Assembly: GCA_030220185.1 (NCBI GenBank)
Contig: JASPKZ010007297.1
Span: forward strand, 1,644,001-1,708,000
DNA from: Diploptera punctata
Lineage: Eukaryota > Arthropoda > Insecta > Blattodea > Blaberidae
Length of the DNA: 64,000 nucleotides
Direction: 5' to 3'
Under the pieces are notes generated by a model. It worked only from the letters and a program-made list of their open reading frames with translations, searched no databases and was not told the DNA's origin. Shown one piece after another: positions 52,786-64,000 of this stretch (its first letter is position 1; every line of letters starts with the position of its first letter). The position numbers and the translations under genes were made by a program.

Positions 52786-53570
52786 ACTACTTTGTACACC
52801 CCTTGCAGGAGTTAAAGCAGCAATTTCTTGTTCGCCCTCACTTATTGATCAGGCCTGCTCCACTGATGCTTTTACCACGAGAACAATTTTTATTTCTTTT
52901 TCCTGATATAAGATCGAAGGCTTTTCTTTCTCTCTCTAATATCGGTACTTGAAAGAAGTATCCTTATTGGTTGTAAAAATTAGGGGTGTGAAAAAGATCT
53001 CAATATAAGAAACGCTAACAGTGCAATAATACCAATAATAATCAATTACAAAAATATAATCAAATGAATGGGGTAATAAAAAAATATTTTAGTAAACAGA
53101 TGAGGACAGATACAAAAACTAAGATTACATAACATCACATCAAAAGCTGCTCTAAAATACGGAAGTGGAATTTTGATTTTAAATAAAATAAATTTACATA
53201 GACTTAGAGTAAGCCAAATGCTCTTCTTATGTTCTTATGTTAAGAATTAATATACTAGATCACCAAATGAACACTATTATAAAAAAATTAAAAAAACTTG
53301 GAGTACCAAGTTTAAACGAAGCTATACACTGCGATCGGTATAGCATTGGACATCAACGCGAGGTTTGTGCTGTCGGTGACGAAGGCTTACACGTGCAGAC
53401 ACGGGACTTGAAATGTGCGCAGACTCAGCAGTATACAAGCACATCCCACGCATTCACGGTCGCAATTAGATTGTGTGCTTCAAGTGGATAAGGTGTTCGC
53501 TCGCTTTTCCTTGTGTACTGAATGGCGTGTGTATAAGTTATTTCAATTTTAAAATTTGTATCTTATAAAA
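52786..53570. other. no recognised feature
   Basis: 53290-53490 is less AT-rich with an 84-codon frame lacking known motifs. Possibly single-copy. No terminal repeats seen. Confidence 0.4.
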
Positions 53571-53573
53571 ACA

Positions 53574-53945
53574 GGCGATCGGCCGCGGAGGACTAATGGT
53601 TATACTCCTTGCCTCTGGTCTCGAGGGTCGCGAGTTCAAACCCGGCCGGGGTCGATGGATTTTTTAGGATGGAAAAATCCAAGGAGCAAGTCCTCCGGGA
53701 GGGACTTTAAGCCGTGGGTCCCGAGTCTGAAGATTTTCAGGCTCATAAAAGATCCTTACGCCTGAATGAAAAGGCATCTAAGCAAAATTTACCGAATTTT
53801 CCCGTCCTAGTATTACCTTGGTTTTCTAGATGTCAGTATGAGGCGGAACGCTGACCACGGACCACTCAAGTGACGTCTATAAGAAAACAAGTGTAGCTAA
53901 ATTAGTATGTTTCAAATTCTTCCCTGTAGGGGGAGAGCGCCTAAA
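53574..53945 (+). mobile_element. SINE R, copy 2
   Basis: GGCCGCGGAGGACTAATGG, B-box-like GAGTTCAAACCCGGCC, AAAAATCCAAGGAGCAAG, GATTTTCAGGCTCATAAAAG, AAGCAAAATTTACCGAA, and tail CTGACCACGGACCACTCAAG. Closely similar to 59333. Confidence 0.75.
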
Positions 53946-54076
53946 TCTCTGTTATGGGAAAAATGAAGAAAATAAAAGAGGCGTGTATAAGTGTAAACTG
54001 AATGACGTGTGTATAAGTGTAAAGTGTAAACTGTATAATGGCTAATAATTTTTCTACTGAACGACGTGTATTTATT

Positions 54077-54815
54077 TATGACTATTTAACTCGTGCCCCA
54101 AATGGGAGTCAATGACCAATCACGTTACAATGATTTTTTTATTTACAACCAATCACAGTCGTGTTTCGCCTAGCTTTACCAACTGAAGTTTATCATAATA
54201 AAGAAAGCACCTCCTTTTTAACATTCTGAATAGGTCATAGCATTATTTTGCAGTGACTAACTCACTAAGAAATACGGCTACCAGATTGTATATATAGTGC
54301 ATGAATGTCAACACATACCGCATGCGGAAGTTAATATAAAACATTTGTAGCAATTGATTATACCACCAGAAAATAAATCACTGTTTGCACTTTCTTAAAT
54401 GTATTTTTTTCCCAGAAAAATATAATTGTCATATTTACATCATAGGACATCAGAAATTAATTAATATACAGTTTGATGTGTATCATTTTTTCTCCACTAG
54501 AGTGCATTCTTGCAATATTGCGTTCCTTTGGCAATAAATAATATGATATGGTTGCAGTGACGAACAAAAGAAGCAAATGAAGCGTGCCAATCGTTTCTCA
54601 TTTGTTTTCAAACTTCGACGTTTACATTAAATATATAACTATTTTAAAATAACTACATTTAAATAATGATTTGTGAGTAAACAGCTTAATTTTATTCGTT
54701 AAATAGTCCTAACAAATGCCACTCTTATTTCCAAATTCTCTAAATAAATTCACTCCTCACTTCGTGAGTCGTGAATTTATCGATAATTTGGAAATCACTC
54801 GTGGCATTACTTATC
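54077..54815 (-). repeat. H repeat, copy 3 (most complete)
   Basis: GACTATTTAACTCGTGCCCC at left, GTTAAATAGTCCTAACAAAT then the hairpin (54716-54810) at right. 739 bp, uninterrupted, so the best reference for the family. Confidence 0.7.
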
Positions 54816-54817
54816 AA

Positions 54818-54957
54818 TATTTGTTAACTCAGTCTGCCAGCCAAGTACGAAGACTTTTTGAAACACGATTCCCGGGTGTAAAAATTCCGTCACTTTCAGC
54901 AGTCCATAATTTGTACAACAAATTTTATAAAGAGGTGTCAAAAATGTATGGACAGTG
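54818..54957 (+). pseudogene. helix-turn-helix fragment of a transposase-like protein
   Basis: Reads LTQSASQVRRLFETRFPGVK then SLSAVHNLYNKFYKEVSK before a stop. The pattern resembles the N-terminal HTH of DUF4817-type mariner proteins. Only this piece is present. Confidence 0.45.
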
Positions 54958-55049
54958 AAGGTGAACAGTTCCAGCACCTGCTTCAATAAAGTTGGTAAGT
55001 ACGACAATTAGTAAAATAGTTAGGAAAATGTGTGTGGTTTTATCACCGC

Positions 55050-55295
55050 GATCCTACGCTGTCTATTCCCCGCCGTGAGTGCATCAGCAGTGTATAGTGA
55101 AATCCCCGCGTCTGCTGTCCGGTGCTATACTGATCGCACTGTAGAAATATGCCAACAAGAATGGACAATTCATCCGAGAAGAATGGAAATAAATAGACTT
55201 CCGAGATTGGCCTTCCAATACACTCCAACTGGACATAGGGACCAAGGAAGGTCAAAATATCGGTGGAAAGACCAAGACAATCTTCGTTAGGTTTA
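55050..55295 (+). pseudogene. LINE C-terminal fragment
   Basis: QQEWTIHPRRMEINRLPRLA then TPTGHRDQGRSKYRWKDQ matches the WxxHxxRMxxxRLPR..GRR..GRPxxRW pattern of LINE-B relatives. No RT part. Confidence 0.5.
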
Positions 55296-55830
55296 CTGTC
55301 ACAGGCCACATGCTCTAAAACGGATTTGTTCATGATAATGTTGATGACCAATAATAATGCTATTACATTAACTTAGTTTTTGGCCGGTCAAGATATCTAA
55401 TAAAAACCTGTGGTTAAAAACCAGTTGAACTTGAAATTCGGCATAGGAAGTGTGGATGACTGGGACATACACTTCGCCGACCTCCAGATGAGCCCGACAG
55501 GATAACATTAGATTTGAAATCATAAGGCAGTAGGTGAATTGACAGCTCCAAGATAACATGCAAACGAACTGTTTTCACAGAAAAAAGATGAGGAAGACTT
55601 GGAATGAGATGAAGGAGCTGCTAGAAATAGAGTCAAATGGGTCTGAGAGCCCTATCTACGTTCCATGCAGGAATTATGGGAATTTTGATTTATTTATTTA
55701 TTTATTTATTTGAATGTGTCGGACCGCACTGAAAACGTAACCATGTATAACTGTTATTATGTGGTATATCGTGTAATTCAACACACATTTTAAGTAATTT
55801 CTACTCGTTCGTTTTATGTTTGTTTTTTAA
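55296..55830. other. no recognised feature; short (TTTA)n run
   Basis: 55688-55715 is (TTTA)n. Otherwise nothing identified. Confidence 0.45.
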
Positions 55831-55832
55831 TA

Positions 55833-56300
55833 CAGGGCTATTCAGAAAGGAGGAACATACCTCAAACATTTATTTCTTCCAAACTACAAAACATTAAAAT
55901 ACAATTCCAACGTTCCTGGAAAGAGAAAAGTTCAAATTTCACACTTTTATGCATTCAATATGAGCACCTTGTGTTACACGACAAATATCAAAACGTTGCT
56001 CATTTCTTGCCACACACGAATCAGCTGCTCTGTAGTTATCGAATTAACAGCTTCAACAATTCAATGTCGCAAATTTTCAAGAGTGTAAGCATAGGGGGTG
56101 TAAAAACACGGTCTTTTATCCCCAAAGATAAAACTCACATGGGGTTAGGTCTGGTGACCTTGGAGGCCATTGGCGATGAAATTGATCTTCTTCTCATCCT
56201 CTTCCAATCCAACGTCCTAAGTTGTCGCCATTTTGATACAAACAGTCAACATGACAAGCAACAGCGCCAATGCGGCCGTGATCGGAACTTCAAACCTTCA
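55833..56300 (-). pseudogene. mariner/IS630-type transposase C-terminal remnant
   Basis: One terminal repeat CAGGGCTATTCAGAAAGGAG at the left with TA outside. Minus strand encodes GYKRPCFYTPYAYTLENLRH-like and IVEAVNSITTEQLIRVWQEM, RFDICR-like, related to 49618-50174. The other end is missing. Confidence 0.6.
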
Positions 56301-56599
56301 AACCAGTTTTGAATCCTGCCGATGATGGGACAAGTCCCGAAAGCTCTAAAGTTAAATAACCAATTAAGTTGAGGAGACGGACCTTTACCTTTCAGGTGAA
56401 TATTCCATAATTTTATATTTTAATTTTGAATAATACCTCAACGGAACACATCATGAATCTTATAAAAGCTGTAGGCTTCTCCAATACTTTTTTTTTTTTT
56501 TTGCATCTTGCCCAAAGTTAAACTTAGCCATTAGCAAACGGTGATAGGGCTTGATGTCACAACTTGCTATGAAGATTGTAACAAGGGAACTGTCAACCA
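56301..56599. other. nothing recognised
   Basis: Poly-T run at 56488-56502. No gene. Confidence 0.4.
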
Positions 56600-56958
56600 T
56601 TGTATAACCAAACCTACCTTGATATGTCTTCCAGAGAAGGGATGGAAGCAATTGTGATGAGATTTTTAAGAAATAGAGCGGGATATACTCTGCTAGATAA
56701 GAAAAGAAGCAAAGATATAAGGAAGGAACTAAATATTTTCAAACTTACAGATTGAATATTTACATATAGGAACGCCTGAAAAAAACATGTTGATAGAATG
56801 CCAGAAGAAAGATTTCCAAAATTATTGTTGAATTATAAACCACACGGAAGGAGAAATTTTTGACGCTCACACAGAAGATGGTCTTAACAATTCTAGCTTT
56901 CATGAAACCGGAACTAGCCAACGGCTTAATCCTTGGATGAAGAAGAAGAAGAAGCGTT
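56600..56958 (+). pseudogene. LINE C-terminal fragment and 3' end (AGYTLL type)
   Basis: MRFLRNRAGYTLLDKKRSKD then IRKELNIFKLTD, HVDRMPEERFPKLLLNYKPH, and end GGAACTAGCCAACGGCTTAA with a GAA tail. Two stops. Different lineage from RTE-A. Confidence 0.65.
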
Positions 56959-57100
56959 GTGATGTACAAAGTTCCCTCTGGTTTTCTTCTTTGAGTATAT
57001 CTTAAAGAACATTACTGAAATTTCTTCCAGAGAAGCGTTGTAATGTACCAAGTTCCCTCTGTTTTCTTACAAGAGTATATCTTAAAGAAGATTATAGTCT
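56954..57100 (+). repeat. tandem duplication, about 78-bp unit
   Basis: GAAGCGTTGTGATGTAC, AAGTTCCCTCTGGTTTTCTT and GAGTATATCTTAAAGAA occur at 56953 and again at 57031 with a few differences. Confidence 0.7.
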
Positions 57101-57394
57101 TTTCTACGTCCTACAACTATTAATAAATTATGCTTCGAATCAAGCAGCTAACCAGTTGATGATATGGCTGTTGTAGACAGTCGGCATAAGGGAGGCTAAG
57201 TAGAATTGTAAATTGTGGGCGTATTTAATCCTCTGATTTGCTGTTATAATCCGCCCGGGGTTTAATGCAAACTCCAAACGTAATAAATCAATAGATTTTT
57301 ATCATAACTATCAACATTGCTCGATTTGTGCTGATAACACGTATTGATTCTAGTACCAGCTGATGATCATTAGTGTGCACGATATGAAATATAT

Positions 57395-57705
57395 CCATCC
57401 ATAGTAATTTTGCCGAGGGTAAGTCTTTCACTGCAATATTATAGCATTTTCATGCAATGCTTTGCAGCTTTACTAGGGAATTATAGGTGTGGAAGTTTCC
57501 CGTTTCTTTCCTCGCCGTGGATGATAATGATGATGGCCGGATGATTTTCGGGGACCGTTGGGCCATTAGCTTTCGGACTTTTGTCTTACAGGTGAGGAAA
57601 CACCCCGAAAAAAACCTCACCCAGGAGCCTGTCCCGAGCGGGAATCGAACCTGGACCCGCTGCGTGACAAGGCAGCACGCTACCTTGAGATCACAACGGT
57701 GGACT
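57395..57705 (-). mobile_element. SINE P/A
   Basis: Tail with (GGAT) at left, head CCACCGTTGTGATCTCAAGG at right, B box GGTTCGATTCCCG. More diverged than the other copies. Confidence 0.8.
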
Positions 57706-57714
57706 ATAGGGTCT

Positions 57715-58132
57715 ATCTTCTTCTTCTTCTTCTTCTTCTTTACTTCACGGGCTAGGATAAAATTGCCTGTTCCGCCTCACAGTTGTTCTGCCCATCTTTT
57801 CATTGGCCTTCCTACATTCCTTGAACCTCTTGGCTTGTAGTTGAATGCTGCTCTTGGTAATCTTGTTACATTCATTCTTTCTACATGTCTAAACAATTTC
57901 TCTCTAAATTCTTTGATTTTATCATTCAATTGATATATATTTAACTCTGTTCTTATATATTCATTCTTTATTCGATCCAATTTTGTGCATCCTTTTGTTA
58001 TTCTAAGGAAGTTCATTTCTACGCTTTGTATTCTACTCTGTAATTCTTTGGTCATTATCCAAGTTTCACTCCCATAAAGTAATGCAGGAACTGCCAATGT
58101 TTTATAAAACTTCAATCTAGTTTTTATAGGGC
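57715..58132 (-). pseudogene. LINE-B C-terminal domain, open frame
   Basis: 112 codons open on the minus strand (58115-57777): FYKTLAVPALLYGSETWIMT, RIQSVEMNFLRITKGCTKLD, IRTELNIYQLNDKIKEFRE, HVERMNVTRLPRAAFNYKPR, GRPMKRWAEQL, with a GAA tail at 57720-57740. Best-preserved copy of this family's C-terminus, still lacking RT and endonuclease. Confidence 0.75.
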
Positions 58133-58146
58133 CTATTTAATATAAA

Positions 58147-58858
58147 ACTAGCTAATACTCGGCGTGCGTTGCTACGCCTAAATAAATGAAATATTAAAGC
58201 TTAGTTAAGTTGTATGGTATATGCTGAGACGAAACAAACATGGCGGTTGCTAGTCAGTTCGTAATTTCGGATTTCAGGTAAACCTCCACTTCTAATTGTT
58301 GCATTTCGCTCATTTTTTGATAATACCTACCTCGGTTTATTTTATTAGGATATACTGAATTTCGTTGTGAAACATCGAAAATTATGCCCGCTAGAGCGAT
58401 TTTTAAATTTTCATTTCGGGTGAACTACACCTAATGGTTTAGATGGTCTAATTGTGAATCTAAATCATTCAGGGACCAACTCAAACACACATAAAAAATT
58501 TCATCAAAATCGACCCAGTCGTTTTGGCAATTTTTAATTTCGGGTTTCAAGTAAACCTCCACCTTCTAATTATCGCATTTCGCTCATTTTTGGATAATAC
58601 CTACCTCAGTTTATTTTAATAGGATATACTGAGTTTCGTTGTGAAACATCGAAAAATGTGACCGCTAGAGCTCTTTTTCAATTTTCGCTTCAGGTCGACT
58701 CCTATACCTAATGGTTTTAGAGGGTCCATTGTGAATCTAAACCATCGGGGGATCCAATCAGACATACGCAAAAAAAGTTCATCAAAATCGGTCCAGTTGT
58801 TTAGGAGGAGTTCGGTGACAAACACACGTACAGAAGAATTATATATACATATAAAGAT
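58147..58858 (+). repeat. M repeat, uninterrupted copy
   Basis: ACTAGCTAATACTCGGCGTG, CTACGCCTAAATAAATG, then two similar internal blocks (TAAACCTCCACTTCTAATTG at 58270 and TAAACCTCCACCTTCTAATT at 58552), AAATCGGTCCAGTTGTTTAG, and end AATTATATATACATATAAAG. About 710 bp. Reference for the other copies. Confidence 0.65.
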
Positions 58859-59087
58859 TTATACTTGAGATCTCCGTCATCCTCATGCTATAATTATTCT
58901 GAAGGCCTTTCGGAAGCATGTTTTCCATCTTCTGGTATCATTTCATACGCAGAATGAAATTTCTTTTTTTGCACGATAGTGCGTTCTGTCATACTTACAG
59001 GAAAGGTGACCATGATTGAAAATTCAATTTTCTAAATTTCGGGGTTGCCAAGCTATAAATAACTATACTGTAATATTACAAATTATC

Positions 59088-59331
59088 TTCCTAGGGCGGG
59101 AAGTAAAACCACTGCTCTTTATATATATACTATATACAATGTATATATAAAAATATATGCAAAAGTTAGTGTTAATGTACGTTATATGAAACAAATCACT
59201 GTATTTTAAATAAACTGAACTTTATTTGAAACAATAAGAAACAATACATCTATTCTTGCCACCATTTTATGCCTGATTGCTGTCACGGCCTGCTATAGTC
59301 TCAACTAAATTATGTTCGGCATTTATCGTAT
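59088..59331 (+). repeat. part of the fold-back element
   Basis: GCGGGAAGTAAAACCACTG, AATAAACTGAACTTTATTTG, CACCATTTTATGCCTGATTG match the loop and right arm of 31633-32452 (31995-32205). The outer arm is missing. Confidence 0.65.
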
Positions 59332-59332
59332 A

Positions 59333-59660
59333 TAATCGGCCGCGGTGGACTAGTAGTTATGCTCCTTGCCTCTGGTCACAAGGGTCGCGGGTTCAAACCC
59401 GGCCGGGGTCGATGGATATTTTTAAGATGGAAAAATCCAAGGAGCAAGTCCTCCGGGAGGGACTTTAAGCCGTGGGTCCCGAGTCTGAAGATTTTCAGGC
59501 TCGTAAAAGATCCTTAAGCCTGAATGAAAAGGCCTCTAAGCAAAATTTACCGAATTTTCCCGTCCTAGTACTACCTTGGTTTCCTAGATGTCAGTATGAG
59601 GCGGAACGCTGATCACGGACCACTCAAGTTAATCTATACGAAAACAAGTGTAATTAAATT
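59333..59660 (+). mobile_element. SINE R, copy 3
   Basis: GGCCGCGGTGGACTAGTAG, B-box-like GGGTTCAAACCCGGCC, same body and tail as 53574-53945 with few differences. Confidence 0.78.
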
Positions 59661-59694
59661 AGTACGGTTCAAATTCCACCAAAGTTATCATTAC

Positions 59695-59882
59695 ATTTCT
59701 GGTATTCTCTTGTGATATGGCGTACTTGTAACCCACTTCCGAGGTTGGAGCGCCTGGGGTTGTGCTGCCCCGATATATGAAAGGTGATGATAATTATGAG
59801 CCAGAAGAGGACTTAAGCCGACCGAGGATCGAACCCGGACCCGCTGGGTGTCAAGGCTACCATGAGGCCACAGCGGTGGACT
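59695..59882 (-). mobile_element. SINE, head P joined directly to tail B
   Basis: Minus strand: CCACCGCTGTGGCCTCATGG, B box GGTTCGATCCTCGGTCGG, a short linker, then tail B (ATATCGGGGCAGCACAACCC, TCGGAAGTGGGTTACAAG). The P body is absent. A fourth head-tail combination. Confidence 0.6.
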
Positions 59883-59920
59883 AAATTGTTATTATTATAT
59901 CTCCAAATATATATATATAA

Positions 59921-60431
59921 CTGTTATTCTCCCAGTTATATTATATGGATGTGAAACATGGACTCTTACTTTAAGGGAGGAGAGGAGATTATGAGAATAA
60001 AGTTATTAGGAAACTTTTTGGGCCAAAAAAGATATGAGCAGACATGTGAATGGAGAAGACTACATACTAGTGAGCTACATGATATGTATAGGAATTCAGA
60101 TATAATAAGAATATGCAAATCATATAAATCTTTAAGTTTTATTTTCATTTAATTAACATAATAAAAACAGTTGAGTCTAGTAGACTTCGATGGTCAGGAC
60201 ACGTGAAACGAATGGGGAATGAAAGAGGGACATGGAAGTTCTTGTAGGAAAACCAGAGACAAAACGCCCGTTGGTAGATCAAGAATGAGGTGGGAGAATA
60301 ACATTAATCATGATTTGAGGGAGGTAGTTTATACAGGGGTGATTGGAAAATTTAGATCAGGATACGGATGTAATGGAGAGCTTATGTCCACGCTGTCCTG
60401 AACCTATGGGTTCGATAGTGCCAGTGAGTTA
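59921..60431 (+). pseudogene. RTE-A 3' region with a 54-bp insert
   Basis: ILLYGCETWTLTLREE-like through SRMRWENNINHDLREVVYTG to CCTATGGGTTCGATAGTGCC. At 60110-60165 an AT-rich insert follows ATAATAAGAA. Frame breaks throughout. Confidence 0.72.
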
Positions 60432-60639
60432 GTTAGTTTACAGTTTATTGTGTTATCTGACGTCTCATAAAGGTATGTTGACTATTGCGTTTGAACAATG
60501 ACTAATGCATATTTTCCATATGACGATTTTGGGTTAATTTAACCTCAACTTTCCATTCAATTTAAGGTATTTCACGCATTCTTTGGAAAAAGATTGCTAT
60601 ATTTATTTTCCCCATGCGATTATTTGTATGTTGCTACAA

Positions 60640-60765
60640 AAATTTGTGCTAACTACATATCACTCGTTCACATCTATAGGTAAATAAGCGTAATTATATT
60701 AGCTTGAATAAGAAATTCCCGTTAGGGAGTACCCGTGTACCCACGCGGAACATGCATACTAAATC
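60640..60765 (+). mobile_element. SINE R tail fragment
   Basis: GTGCTAACTACATATCACTC, GTTCACATCTATAGG, and CCCGTTAGGGAGTACCCG match 47163-47330. No head. Confidence 0.45.
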
Positions 60766-61250
60766 CGAGGTAAGTTGTACTGTAAACAAACTTGTGTAGT
60801 TATTACTCCGCCGATTCTATCTATTGGGGCAACCGTTGTGCTACTTTTACCTGTCATATGACTGAATTGTGTACGGAACTGTCATCGATAGAAACACTTT
60901 CTTAGGTAACATCGTATTTTAAGGGAAATAAGATTGAATACAAGATAAGATGGTACCAATAATTAGAAAATTCCTCCCTTCCTTATTTAATGATGACAAA
61001 CAAATTATATATGGCCCTACCTAATCAGGCGTTTACGTTTTTTTTTTCATGATGTTGATAAATTTCCCTTACCTATTTACAATTTCATTACGGGCAGAAA
61101 GTATACGGTACACCATGCTGACTCATCTGTAAATTCTGCTGTATTTTTCACCACATTCTCAATGGTTAATGTAGGATATTTTTTTACTGAACTGTTTGAA
61201 GATATTCAAAATAATTTTTTCTCTCTCCGCTTTTCAAATGACGCCTTATT
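60766..61250. other. no recognised feature
   Basis: AT-rich with no notable frame or repeat that I can match. Confidence 0.45.
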
Positions 61251-61254
61251 TTTT

Positions 61255-61620
61255 ATTTATTTATGAATATTCCACAATACAGTGTTTATCCTTCAACCCA
61301 AAGTTATTTGTCGCCAGAGGTTCCTGTCTAAAGCATCTTCTTCCCTCAAATCTCTAGCTTCTATACTTCTCTTCACTCCATCCATCCATCATTCTCTATG
61401 CCTCTTCCACTTCTTCCATTAGCTTTCCAATTAAGGATCTTCTTCGATATTCTCTCTTCTTCCATTCTAATGAGGTATCTATACCATTCCAAAGTCTTTC
61501 TTCTGTTTTCCTAATATGTTTTTTTAACTTGCATAATCTCCCTTATTGTGCTGTTTTGACTTTATCCCGTCTTTAAATTCTTGTCGATCGCCTCCAAAAA
61601 TTCATTTCTACAGCTAACAG
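61255..61620 (-). pseudogene. LINE 3' end, same family as 19463-19750
   Basis: Minus strand: YGHLxR-like, RRRSLIGKLMEEVEEA-like residues, then the 3' region TTATTTGTCGCCAGAGGTTC (plus strand) matching 19680-19745 in reverse. 61582-61620 adds a shard also found at 19141. Confidence 0.55.
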
Positions 61621-61779
61621 CGTGTTGGCTTGTTTTTTTTTTATGCTTTTAAAAAATTGAATAGGAGATGCAGGCATTTGAAACAATTTAAATTCTATTG
61701 TATTCTGCATTGCGCATGCGTAACAATTAAACAATGAATTGCTTATGTATTACACATTACCAATAAAACACAAATCACC

Positions 61780-61857
61780 AAACTTTAGGCTTGATAATGA
61801 TAGCCTCGCTATCGAAACACGTTGACTATTTTACACGCTTTATGTTAGCTTGACCTG

Positions 61858-61956
<99 letters not shown>

Positions 61957-61957
61957 A

Positions 61958-61990
<33 letters not shown>

Positions 61991-63001
61991 ATGTAACGGA
62001 ATCTTTCAACGCGATTTTCACCCACTTAAAATCATTGGATCGACTTGAAACTTTGTATACTTATAGAGGACCCGTGACAATACAATAATTTCATATTTAT
62101 TTTCTAAAATCCTGGACATAATCATCAGAAAATCAAAAGTATTTTTGTATCAATGTAACGGAATCTTTCAACGCGATTTTCACCCACTTAGAAACATTGC
62201 ATCGACTTGAAACTTTGTATACTTGTAGAGGACCCGTGACAATACAATAATTTCATATTTATTTTCTAAAATCCTGGGCTTAATCATCAGAAAATCAAAA
62301 AAAGTGTTTTTGTATCAATGTAACGGAATCTTTCAACGCGATTTTCGCCCACTTAGAAACATTGGATCCACTTGGAACTTTGTATACATGTAGAGGACCC
62401 GTGACAATACAATAATTTCATATTTTGTTTCTAAAATCCTGGCTAGAATCATCCGAAAATCAAAAAACTGAAAACTGGTATAATAGGTTGCGGACTTGTC
62501 GAGTTTTTAATCAATCGTTGTAAGAGCTCAGTTGGTAGAGCAGTGAACTCTTAATGGTATATAATTTCAGTAATCTATACGTCGCTGGTTCAAATCCGGC
62601 TGGGAAGGTTTTTTTAATAGAAGAGTATTACTTTTAGCTCATACTACAATAGTATCGAATTTAAAGATATTTACATTTTTATCTTATTCTGTAAAATATT
62701 AAAACTAAAAAATAAAAAATAAATAATAGTTTTAAAAAACTAAAAGAACACGCTTTATTAGAAAACTAAAAAATGAAAAATAATTTTAATTTCCAATACG
62801 CTTGGGATAAAATAAAGTGGTCAACAAAAAAATCATCTCCAACACATGTAGAATAAAATTAGAGTTATCAACAAAAAGAAAATAATTTTACCATCAAAAG
62901 CGTGGGGTGCTTTTTATGATTGTTACATTTTCTTCTTAGAGAGCCTACTTTTACCAATATCTGTTTATTGTCAGATATATTAATTGATATAGAGCACCCC
63001 A
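61780..63001 (+). repeat. composite repeat, copy 2
   Basis: GCCTCGCTATCGAAACACG lead-in, TTTTACACGCTTTATGTTAG, (ATCT)n (61858-61957), (TA)n, three units of about 163 bp (61992, 62154, 62319), tRNA-like GAGCTCAGTTGGTAGAGC and GGTTCAAATCCGGC (62525-62605), then an AT-rich arm ending AGAGCACCCCAC at 63001. Unlike copy 1 there is no inverted second arm, so AGCACCCCAC may be the natural end. Confidence 0.62.
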
Positions 63002-63119
63002 CCTGTTCCGCTGTAGAGTGGGTGGACGGTTCATATCATCAGATACGTGTGCCTTTCTTCTTCATATTGTCACTTTGACTTTATGTATTTCCTTTTATTG
63101 CGCATGTATTTTTTTTTTC

Positions 63120-63508
63120 AAATGCCCCAGGTTGTCTTTCGACAGTCCTGGTGTTCTCTCCTGGCATGGCGTACTTGTAACCCATTTCTGAGGTTGAGGC
63201 CCCTGGAAGGCTGGGTTACGTTCGTTGCCCCGATGATGTGATGGGTGATGATGATGATGATGATGATGATGATAGTGGTGCGCCAGGAGAGTCCCTAATC
63301 CTAAGCTTAATCAAAGACGAATATGAATGATGATGATTGCGATGGCCATATGATTTCGGGGAACGTTTGGGCCTTAAAGTTTTCCTGACATTTGTCTTAC
63401 AGGTGAGGAAAAACCCCGATAAAAACCTCACCCAGAAAAACTGTCCCGAACGGGAATCGAACCCGGGCCCACTGCGTGACAAAACAACACGCTGCCACAG
63501 CGGTGGAC
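63120..63508 (-). mobile_element. SINE, head P / tail B (chimeric), second copy
   Basis: Minus strand: CCACCGCTGTGGCAGCGTG, B box GGTTCGATTCCCGTTCGG, P body, CAT-rich segment, linker TTAAGCTTAGGATTAGGGAC, tail B (CTCTCCTGGCGCACC, AATGGGTTACAAGTACGCC). Same order and linker as 2858-3215. Confidence 0.72.
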
Positions 63509-64000
63509 GCATGTAATCGATATATGTCGATATTCTATTGGTTGAAGCATCTTCTTTTCTTTCATTGTAGATTCAACAATCATTTTTTTTAATGGCACAA
63601 GATTAGTCGGTATTAATGTAGGCCTACTTGTAATGTATCTCATTATTATATAAGAATATTATAATTTGTTTGTGAATTACTATGTGAAAATCAGTAAATA
63701 TTTTTAGATGTTGTTGGTTCCTTAAAGTGAAATATTAGGAAATACTCTACAACATGTAACGCAAAAAATGTTCCAATCATACATCATGCGCATGCGCCAA
63801 CAAACGCAAAACGGTTTACACTATGGTAACACGGAATACAGCCAACATACACACGATATTTAACGAACCTAAAAGATAACCTGACGCAATTTAAGTACTC
63901 TAATCTGGGAAAGACCAACCTGAAAGCTAATCTATCGCAATTTAAGCATTCTAACCTGAAAGAATGCAACGCCCAAAAATAAGTAGTAAGTTCTCAAACA
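63509..64000. other. no recognised feature; short imperfect repeat
   Basis: 63880-63975 repeats ACGCAATTTAAG / TCGCAATTTAAG with CTAATCTG or CTAACCTG. Otherwise nothing recognised at the right edge. Confidence 0.4.

Overview
This window looks like repeat-dense intergenic DNA from an insect nuclear genome. A cockroach-like (blattodean) source is my best guess; it rests on the style of the LINE and SINE families and no search was run. The DNA is AT-rich and full of short tandem repeats ((TA)n, (GT)n, (TTA)n, (ATCT)n). There are no bacterial operons, no CRISPR array, no rRNA, and no host protein gene I can recognise. Almost every open frame belongs to a transposable element or is a by-product of a repeat. 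Two short stretches (1-141 and 33310-33511) could be host exons, at low confidence.

Names used below. RTE-A: the dominant endonuclease/reverse-transcriptase LINE. LINE-B and related LINEs: other RT families, several ending in a GAA-rich tail. LINE-J: a jockey-like LINE with a (TTA)n tail. SINEs are named by tRNA-like head and 3' tail: head P with tail A, B or C, head Q with tail B, and separate families R, S and L. H: a roughly 740-bp repeat with a large hairpin at one end. M: a repeat starting CTAGCTAATACCCGG. X: an unclassified repeat. K: a repeat containing GCGCACGGGC.

Layout. 0-8 kb: LINE fragments, H, Q/B and P/B SINEs, a P/C SINE split by a hAT-type MITE, and a head-to-tail SINE S dimer. 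8-14 kb: a composite repeat (microsatellite, 163-bp units, tRNA-like segment, fold-back), SINEs, and an internally deleted RTE-A inside an M repeat. 14-19 kb: LINE 3' pieces and about 38 copies of a 56-bp minisatellite that grew from RTE-A coding sequence. 19-25 kb: a jockey-like LINE, a 1.47-kb TA-flanked inverted-repeat element, and a mosaic RTE. 25.1-28.4 kb: a nearly complete RTE-A with target-site duplications, a 948-codon open frame and one frameshift near its start. 28.9-38 kb: a 404-bp RTE-A deletion derivative, LINE-J ends, a fold-back element nested in an M repeat, and an H copy holding two SINE insertions. 38.6-40.0 kb: a GC-rich array of about seven 155-215 bp units that repeat small hairpins, with compensating base changes between units; this is the most unusual stretch. 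40.5-49 kb: deleted RTE-A copies carrying MITEs, a tRNA-like palindrome, a hAT MITE, and a Tc1-like transposon with matched ends whose transposase lacks 15 residues around the third catalytic residue. 49-64 kb: mariner-type remnants, more SINEs and LINE pieces, and a second copy of the composite repeat.

How the parts relate. Non-autonomous elements here appear to ride on autonomous ones: RTE-A has deletion derivatives that inserted as units, and MITEs carry terminal repeats but no protein. Nesting gives a relative order of events; for example, SINE P/A inserted into RTE-A and H, and mariner and a fold-back inserted into M. All family names are inferred from motifs visible in the sequence.
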